A stretch of DNA of 36,428 bases from an uncultured Catenibacterium sp. (GTDB lineage: Bacteria; Bacillota_I; Bacilli_A; Erysipelotrichales; Coprobacillaceae): assembly GCF_900540665.1 (NCBI RefSeq), contig NZ_UQGV01000012.1:1-36428 (forward strand), read 5' to 3'. Position 1 is the stretch's first letter, and the number at the start of each line of letters is the position of its first letter. Shown here piece by piece: positions 31,747 through 36,428 of this stretch. Below the pieces are notes generated by a model. It made no database searches and was not told the origin of the DNA. It saw only the letters and a list, made by a program, of their open reading frames with translations. Made by a program: the position numbers and the translations under genes.

Positions 31747-33525
31747 ATGGGACATATTAGACAATTAAGTGAAAATCTAGCCAATAAGATTGCGGCAGGA
31801 GAAGTTGTTGAACGTCCTGCTAGTGTTATTAAAGAGCTTACAGAAAATAGTATCGATGCTAAGGCAAAAAGTATCACAATTCTTGTTGAACAGGGTGGTA
31901 CCAGCAGTATGTCTGTTATCGATGATGGGATAGGAATGAATCGTACAGATGCACTTCTTTGTTTTAGTCGTCATGCGACAAGCAAGATTGTAGATGAAAA
32001 TGATTTATTCAATATCACAACATTGGGCTTTAGAGGAGAAGCCATTCCTTCTATCGCCTCTATTAGTGTCTTCACACTTGAAACAAGTGATGGAGAAGAA
32101 AATACAAAAGTAGAATATGAATTTGGAAAAAGAAAGTCAGTAGACAGCGTTGCAATGAATCGTGGTACAAAGATCACGGTTGAACGTATTTTCCAGAATG
32201 TGCCTGCCAGACTTAAATATATGAAGTCTATCAATGCTGAATTTGCAGCTATTTATTCTTATGTAGAACGTCTTGCTTTAGCACATCCTGAAATTTCTTT
32301 TACTCTTGTACATGACCATAAAACAATATTTAAGACAAATGGTAGAAACAATTTATTAGAAGTAATTAGCGAAATTTATGGTATTCCTGTCGCAAAGAAT
32401 ATGATTCATGTCGATTTTGGAAATGAGGAATTCCATGTTTCAGGTTATATATCTAAGATTGATACATCACGTTCCTCAAAAAATCATATTGTTACTCTAG
32501 TAAATCATCGTTTTGTCAAAAATATGAAAACAATCAATACAATCAATGAGGTTTATCGTCGTTATCTTGCGGATAAAAGATTTCCTATTGCGATTTTAGA
32601 GATTGATGTAGACCCTTATTTAGTTGATGTGAATGTTCATCCTGCTAAACTTGAAGTGCGTTTCTCTAAAGAAACAGAACTTAAGGAATTACTTCTTAAA
32701 GGTTTAGAAGAGGCTTTATCTAAAAAGAATCTGACTTACAAACCTTCTACAAGAGAAACGGAAAAAGCTTCTTTTAAGCCAAGTCTCGCTCAGATGACTA
32801 TTCCTCTTGATGAAGTGTTTGAAGAAGTTAAAGAAGAACCTGTTTTAGAAACAATTGAAACAGTTCATGAAGATATACCTGTTTATGAACCTGAACAGGT
32901 TGAAGTTAAAGTACAGCCAAAAGAAGAACCACTTAAACCTATTAAAGAAAAAATAAAGGTTATTGGACAAACAAGAGGAACTTATATTCTAGGAGAAAAC
33001 GAACGTGGTTTTTATATTATTGATCAACATGCTGCTCAGGAACGTATTAATTATGAATATTTCTTGAATAAGTTTTCTCATCCTGATTTATCTATACAGC
33101 CAATGATTGTTCCACTCACTTTTGAATATCCAGAAAGTGAATGTTTAGTCATTGATGAGCATAAGGAACTGCTAGAAGAAGTAGGTATTCATCTTGAATC
33201 ATTTGGCCGTCATTCCTATATCGTGCGTGGCTTACCTTTATGGATGAAAAACATTGATGAAAAGATTTTTATTGATGAAATGATCCAAGAGGTATTAAAC
33301 AATCAGAGCTTGGATATTGTTGCAATGCAGGAGCATGCAATTGCGACACTTGCATGTAAAGCAAGTGTTAAAGGGAATACATATCTTACAACACAGGATA
33401 TGCAGACTATTGTTGATAATTTGATGCGTTGTGATAATCCTTATGTTTGTCCTCATGGTAGACCAACAATTATATTCTATAGTGATTATGAAATAGAAAA
33501 GTTATTTAAGAGGGTTGTAGTATGA
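31747..33525 (+). CDS. mutL: DNA mismatch repair endonuclease MutL
   Basis: MutL couples MutS to strand incision. The N-terminal GHKL ATPase has NKIAAGEVVERPASVIKELT with the catalytic Glu, DDGIGM, and GFRGEAIPSIASIS. After a linker rich in Glu and Pro (about 335-395), the C-terminal domain carries the endonuclease motif DQHAAQERINYE near residue 426, ACKASVKG and CPHGRPT near 568. This is the nicking type of MutL found in bacteria without MutH. The length is 592 residues. It overlaps miaA by ATGA. Confidence 0.95.
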   Translation: MGHIRQLSENLANKIAAGEVVERPASVIKELTENSIDAKAKSITILVEQGGTSSMSVIDDGIGMNRTDALLCFSRHATSKIVDENDLFNITTLGFRGEAIPSIASISVFTLETSDGEENTKVEYEFGKRKSVDSVAMNRGTKITVERIFQNVPARLKYMKSINAEFAAIYSYVERLALAHPEISFTLVHDHKTIFKTNGRNNLLEVISEIYGIPVAKNMIHVDFGNEEFHVSGYISKIDTSRSSKNHIVTLVNHRFVKNMKTINTINEVYRRYLADKRFPIAILEIDVDPYLVDVNVHPAKLEVRFSKETELKELLLKGLEEALSKKNLTYKPSTRETEKASFKPSLAQMTIPLDEVFEEVKEEPVLETIETVHEDIPVYEPEQVEVKVQPKEEPLKPIKEKIKVIGQTRGTYILGENERGFYIIDQHAAQERINYEYFLNKFSHPDLSIQPMIVPLTFEYPESECLVIDEHKELLEEVGIHLESFGRHSYIVRGLPLWMKNIDEKIFIDEMIQEVLNNQSLDIVAMQEHAIATLACKASVKGNTYLTTQDMQTIVDNLMRCDNPYVCPHGRPTIIFYSDYEIEKLFKRVVV

Positions 33526-34436
33526 AAAAAGTAATTGCAGTTTGTGGACCTACAGCCGTAGGTAAAACACGTATGGGTGTTTCTCTTGCAGAAGCACTTC
33601 ATGGAGAAGTCATTAGCGGTGATTCTATGCAGATCTACCGTACAATGGATATTGGAACAGCGAAAGCGACTCCTGAAGAAATGCAGGGCATTATCCATCA
33701 TATGATTGATATCAAAAATCCTGATGAAACTTTTTCTGTGAGTGAATTCCAGAAAGAAGTGCGTCATTATATCGACACAATTGATATGCCCATAGTCGTA
33801 GGAGGAACGGGCCTTTATATTAAAGGTGCTCTTTATGATTATACTTTTGAAGAAACAGAATCAAAGCATGATGAAATCAAGGCAAAGTATGCACATTATA
33901 CAAATGAAGAATTACATCAGTATTTAGCATCATTTGATTCTCAGTCTGCACAGGATCTTCATCCAAATAATCGTCAAAGAGTCTTACGTGCTATTGAGAT
34001 TTATGAAGAATCTGGTAAAAGAAAAAGTGATATTCTAGAGGCTCAGGAGCATAAGCCTGTTTATGATATATATTTTGTAGGGCTCACATTACCTCGTCCT
34101 GTTTTATATGAACGTATCAACAAGCGTGTTGATCTTATGATTGAACAGGGATTAGAAGAAGAAGTGAGAACTATCTATGAATCAGGCTTATCACGTAATG
34201 CGCAATCTATGAAGGCGATTGGCTATAAAGAATGGTTTGACTATTTTGAAGGTTTAAAATCAAAAGAAGAAATCATTGAAGAAATCAAGAAACATTCACG
34301 TAATTATGCGAAAAGGCAATATACATGGTTTAATAACCAGTTTGATGTTCACTGGTATGATGTGAATCTAGAAGATTTTGATTCAACAATCCAGAGCGTC
34401 TTAAAAGATATTAAAGAGTGGTATGAAAAAGGATAA
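33522..34436 (+). CDS. miaA: tRNA dimethylallyltransferase
   Basis: MiaA puts the dimethylallyl group on A37 of tRNAs reading U-initial codons, making the i6A that MiaB (encoded upstream in this window) then methylthiolates. The P-loop GPTAVGKT is at 9-16, followed by GEVISGDSMQIYRTMDIGTAK, the family signature; VVGGTGLYIKG and a C-terminal NYAKRQYTWFNNQ also match. The length of 304 residues is normal. Translationally coupled to mutL by an ATGA overlap, the usual mutL-miaA link. Confidence 0.96.
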   Translation: MKKVIAVCGPTAVGKTRMGVSLAEALHGEVISGDSMQIYRTMDIGTAKATPEEMQGIIHHMIDIKNPDETFSVSEFQKEVRHYIDTIDMPIVVGGTGLYIKGALYDYTFEETESKHDEIKAKYAHYTNEELHQYLASFDSQSAQDLHPNNRQRVLRAIEIYEESGKRKSDILEAQEHKPVYDIYFVGLTLPRPVLYERINKRVDLMIEQGLEEEVRTIYESGLSRNAQSMKAIGYKEWFDYFEGLKSKEEIIEEIKKHSRNYAKRQYTWFNNQFDVHWYDVNLEDFDSTIQSVLKDIKEWYEKG

Positions 34437-34463
34437 GTCTCTTTAGCGAGGCTTATCCTTTTT
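34426..34463. terminator. Bidirectional terminator between miaA and rarA
   Basis: AAAAAGGATAAGTCTC pairs with GAGGCTTATCCTTTTT in a stem of about 16 pairs around TTTAGC. T-runs lie on both strands, serving both convergent genes; the miaA and rarA stop codons are inside it. Confidence 0.92.
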
Positions 34464-35714
34464 GAGTTTTCTGATATTTGTTGTTCTGCCATGCTTGAGA
34501 ATTCTCTGGTAATTCTCAGTCAGTGACTTTTCATAACGGCTTGTCAGCCAAGGTACATAGAACTGTGCATCTTTGATTTCATCAGGAAGATACTGTAGAT
34601 ATTCCCATAAATCAGGTCTATTATAGTCATAACGATCTTCTTCAGCAACACCAACAGGTGTTAAACGGATATATTGAGGTGCCTTATGAGGCTCGTTGTG
34701 ATAAGAAGCAAGCGCTGCATCGATTGCATCTTCACTAGATCTTGATTTAGGGGATAAAGCTAATTCTATAATGCAGCTTGCAAGAGGAATTCTTGCTTCA
34801 GGAAAACCGATTGTCTTAGCTGCTTGAAAAGCGAGAACTGTACGCATACAAGCATTAGGATTGGCAAGACCTATATCTTCATAAGCAGTTGTGATTAATC
34901 TTCTTTCAAGAGATTCAATGTCTCCGGCATCAATTAGTTTTGCGAAATAATAAAGAGCACCATTAGGATCAGATCCTCTGATGGATTTCTGTAAACCGCT
35001 TAAAGTGTCATAATATTGGTCCTCATCTTTATCGAACTGCATATTAGCACGAGGCACAGCATCTTGTATTATATTTAATGTAATATGTGTATCAGGGGCA
35101 TAGATAGTAGCAAGCTCTAGGCAATTATAAGCATAACGTACATCACCGCTGCTCATTCTTGCGATATAATCATAAACATTCTCATCTATTTCATATTGAT
35201 GATTCAGACCTCTTTCACTCACCGCTGCTCTTTTACATGCCTCTACGATCTCTTCATTATTTAAAGGCTTGACTTCACATAAATGACATCTTGAACGAAT
35301 GGCAGGATTGATTGAATGATAAGGATTGGCTGTTGTACAGCCTGCAATAATCAATAAGCCACTTTCGATATAGGGTAATAGATGGTCCTGCTTAGCTTTA
35401 TTTAGACGATGCACTTCATCTACAATTACAAACAATCCTTCAGAAAGCTTTGCTTCTGTAATAATCTGATCCATTTCTTTCTTATTACCGGTAGAGGCAT
35501 TAAAGATGCGATAAGGAATATTCAGATCATGAGCCAGTGCTTTTGCGATGGTGGTCTTCCCACACCCTGGAGGACCATATAAGATAATGGACATTGGATG
35601 ATCTTTCTTTACAAACTGTTTTAATAATTTATTTTCTCCTACAAGATGTTTCTGTCCAATCACATCATCAAGACCGATAGGGCGCATAGAATCTGCAAGT
35701 GTCTTATGAATCAT
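34443..35714 (-). CDS. rarA: Replication-associated recombination protein A (AAA ATPase, MgsA)
   Basis: RarA is a clamp-loader-like AAA+ ATPase that acts at stalled forks. It shows RPIGLDDVIGQKHLVG at the start, Walker A GPPGCGKTT at 47-55, Walker B VIVDEVHRL with Asp99-Glu100, sensor 1 in GCTTANP, the arginine finger in IRSRCHLC, and the C-terminal tetramerisation domain with YYFAKLIDAGD and RLTPVGVAEEDRYDY. The length of 423 is typical. AAAGGAAA precedes the ATG. It diverges from dtd across a 64-base gap containing a symmetric -10 box. Confidence 0.94.
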   Translation of the reverse strand: MIHKTLADSMRPIGLDDVIGQKHLVGENKLLKQFVKKDHPMSIILYGPPGCGKTTIAKALAHDLNIPYRIFNASTGNKKEMDQIITEAKLSEGLFVIVDEVHRLNKAKQDHLLPYIESGLLIIAGCTTANPYHSINPAIRSRCHLCEVKPLNNEEIVEACKRAAVSERGLNHQYEIDENVYDYIARMSSGDVRYAYNCLELATIYAPDTHITLNIIQDAVPRANMQFDKDEDQYYDTLSGLQKSIRGSDPNGALYYFAKLIDAGDIESLERRLITTAYEDIGLANPNACMRTVLAFQAAKTIGFPEARIPLASCIIELALSPKSRSSEDAIDAALASYHNEPHKAPQYIRLTPVGVAEEDRYDYNRPDLWEYLQYLPDEIKDAQFYVPWLTSRYEKSLTENYQRILKHGRTTNIRKLKKDKPR

Positions 35715-35743
35715 AGTTTATTTCCTTTCTTTTAAGAATCGTG

Positions 35744-35753
35744 TATAATTATA
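35744..35753. promoter_or_regulatory. Symmetric bidirectional -10 box between rarA and dtd
   Basis: The palindrome TATAATTATA contains a perfect TATAAT on the plus strand (35744-35749, for dtd) and another on the minus strand (35753-35748, for rarA) that share two bases. The minus-strand copy is preceded by TGT, making it an extended -10. Neither side has a good -35 box. Predicted starts are near 35756 (plus) and 35741 (minus). Confidence 0.65.
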
Positions 35754-35778
35754 ACATGATTTTGTAAGGAGAGAGTAC

Positions 35779-36237
35779 ATGAAAATTGTTTTACAAAGAG
35801 TAAAAGAAGCAAGCGTTACAATTGATGGAGAAGTACATGGCGCTATTGGTAAGGGTTATATGATTCTTGTTGGGTTTAATGAAGAAGATAATCATGAAAT
35901 CATTGACCGTCTTGTAGAAAAAGTTATTCATTTAAGAGTATTTGAAGATGAAAATCAGAAAATGAATCGTTCACTATTAGATGTTGAAGGTTCTATTCTT
36001 TCTATTTCACAATTCACATTGTATGCAGACTGTCGTAAAGGAAGAAGACCAAGTTTTATTAATGCAGCAAAGCCAGATGTATCTTCACCACTTTATGATT
36101 ACTTCAATGAATGTTTAAGAAATCAGGGAATTCATGTAGAAACAGGGATCTTTGGTGCTGATATGAAATGTGCGTTAATTAATGATGGACCGGTTACCAT
36201 TGTTTTAGATAGCGATGAGTTAATGCCACATAAATAA
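35779..36237 (+). CDS. dtd: D-aminoacyl-tRNA deacylase
   Basis: Dtd removes D-amino acids (and glycine from tRNA-Ala) mischarged onto tRNAs. The catalytic motif SQFTLYAD is at 77-84, followed by KGRRPSF, and the Gly-cisPro motif is in NDGPVT (135-140). The 152-residue length is standard. AAGGAGAG precedes the ATG. In many Firmicutes dtd follows relA; here it stands alone between rarA and a probable rRNA operon. Confidence 0.96.
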   Translation: MKIVLQRVKEASVTIDGEVHGAIGKGYMILVGFNEEDNHEIIDRLVEKVIHLRVFEDENQKMNRSLLDVEGSILSISQFTLYADCRKGRRPSFINAAKPDVSSPLYDYFNECLRNQGIHVETGIFGADMKCALINDGPVTIVLDSDELMPHK

Positions 36238-36257
36238 AGCAATTATAAGGTGATAAG

Positions 36258-36278
36258 AGGGCATATAAGCCCTTTTTC
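36258..36278 (+). terminator. dtd terminator
   Basis: AGGGC (36258-36262) pairs with GCCCT (36269-36273) around ATATAA, followed by a T-run. Confidence 0.75.
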
Positions 36279-36318
36279 ATCTTTTTTAACAAAAAATGAA
36301 TAAAATCATAAAAAAGGC

Positions 36319-36347
36319 TTTACAAGCGGAATGAATGGTGGTAGTAT
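36319..36347 (+). promoter_or_regulatory. Promoter of a probable rRNA operon
   Basis: TTTACA (36319-36324) and TAGTAT (36342-36347) are 17 bases apart. It precedes a leader without an open frame or ribosome binding site. Confidence 0.55.
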
Positions 36348-36353
36348 AAATGA

Positions 36354-36428
36354 GCACTCCGGTGAGGAGCGCGGACAGAACATTGAAAACTGAACAGATA
36401 CACGTCAGATTTATTTGAAAACATTTAA
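36354..36428 (+). other. Probable 5' leader of an rRNA operon, cut by the window edge
   Basis: The segment holds a small hairpin GCACTCC/GGAGCGC (36355-36373) and then ACATTGAAAACTGAACAG, a sequence that in Firmicutes typically lies in the leader before 16S rRNA or in the 16S-23S spacer. The mature rRNA is not within the window. The identification is from leader resemblance only. Confidence 0.5.

Noticed and set aside
33486..33767. 93-codon antisense frame opposite mutL/miaA
   Set aside because: Composition is that of a mirror of the coding strand (many His, Cys, Phe) and no start signals are present.
1..36428. CRISPR arrays, insertion sequences, prophage or restriction-system genes
   Set aside because: No regularly spaced direct repeats, transposase, integrase or terminal inverted repeats were seen; the YgjP-like gene alone is not evidence of a restriction locus.
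36354..36428. tRNA gene at the right edge
   Set aside because: No cloverleaf arms or T-loop GGTTCGAATC-like sequence is present; the GAAAACTGAAC segment fits an rRNA leader better.

Overview
The window is a stretch of chromosome from a low-GC Gram-positive bacterium. AT-rich codons, strong AGGAGG ribosome binding sites, many short U-tract terminators, a T-box leader, a type B RNase P RNA and Firmicutes gene order all agree. The protein sequences and gene order suggest Erysipelotrichia/Coprobacillaceae (Catenibacterium- or Kandleria-like), but that placement is inference. No phage, transposon, CRISPR array or tRNA gene was seen, and most of the window is conserved core genome.

Layout: (1) 1-1430, the infC-rpmI-rplT operon behind a leader attenuator; IF3 almost certainly starts at an ATT codon. 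(2) 1440-2257, two small unrecognised genes, the second split by an in-frame TAA. (3) 2260-5650, a lone PTS IIB-like protein with a leaderless-looking start, overlapping an FtsX-type ABC permease and its ATPase, then a patatin-like lipase. (4) 5650-8405, a tight run of a class I amidotransferase-type hydrolase, a YgjP-like metallopeptidase, a SpoU rRNA methyltransferase, acylphosphatase and diacylglycerol/undecaprenol kinase, facing an aminotransferase on the minus strand. (5) 9680-13400, Phe-specific T-box and pheS-pheT. (6) 13400-16370, a HAD phosphatase, tmcAL (minus strand), an orphan FakA-like fragment and a DUF554 membrane protein. (7) 16380-20280, gpsB-rnpB, then rodZ-pgsA-cinA(C-terminal)-recA. 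(8) 20290-26500, a TetR regulator, rny-ymdB, a small unknown protein, an AEC transporter, miaB and a ricA/ymcA-like gene. (9) 26480-36240, guaB, an M20 peptidase, mutS-mutL-miaA, then rarA (minus strand) divergent from dtd. The right edge holds a promoter and leader that look like the start of an rRNA operon.

Several neighbours belong together. rny, ymdB, miaB and ricA keep the Bacillus order around RNA decay and tRNA methylthiolation; mutS-mutL-miaA is a mismatch-repair/tRNA-modification unit; gpsB-rnpB and rodZ-pgsA-cinA-recA are also conserved.

I did not find a clear new multigene system. The leads most worth following are: an IMP dehydrogenase that matches the Tritrichomonas foetus enzyme residue for residue at its functional positions; a palindromic -10 box shared by rarA and dtd; an orphan IIB protein coupled to an ABC exporter; the split small gene; a cysteine-free RicA; a CinA with an altered ESCTGG motif; and several genes whose start codons lie just beyond a terminator with no ribosome binding site.
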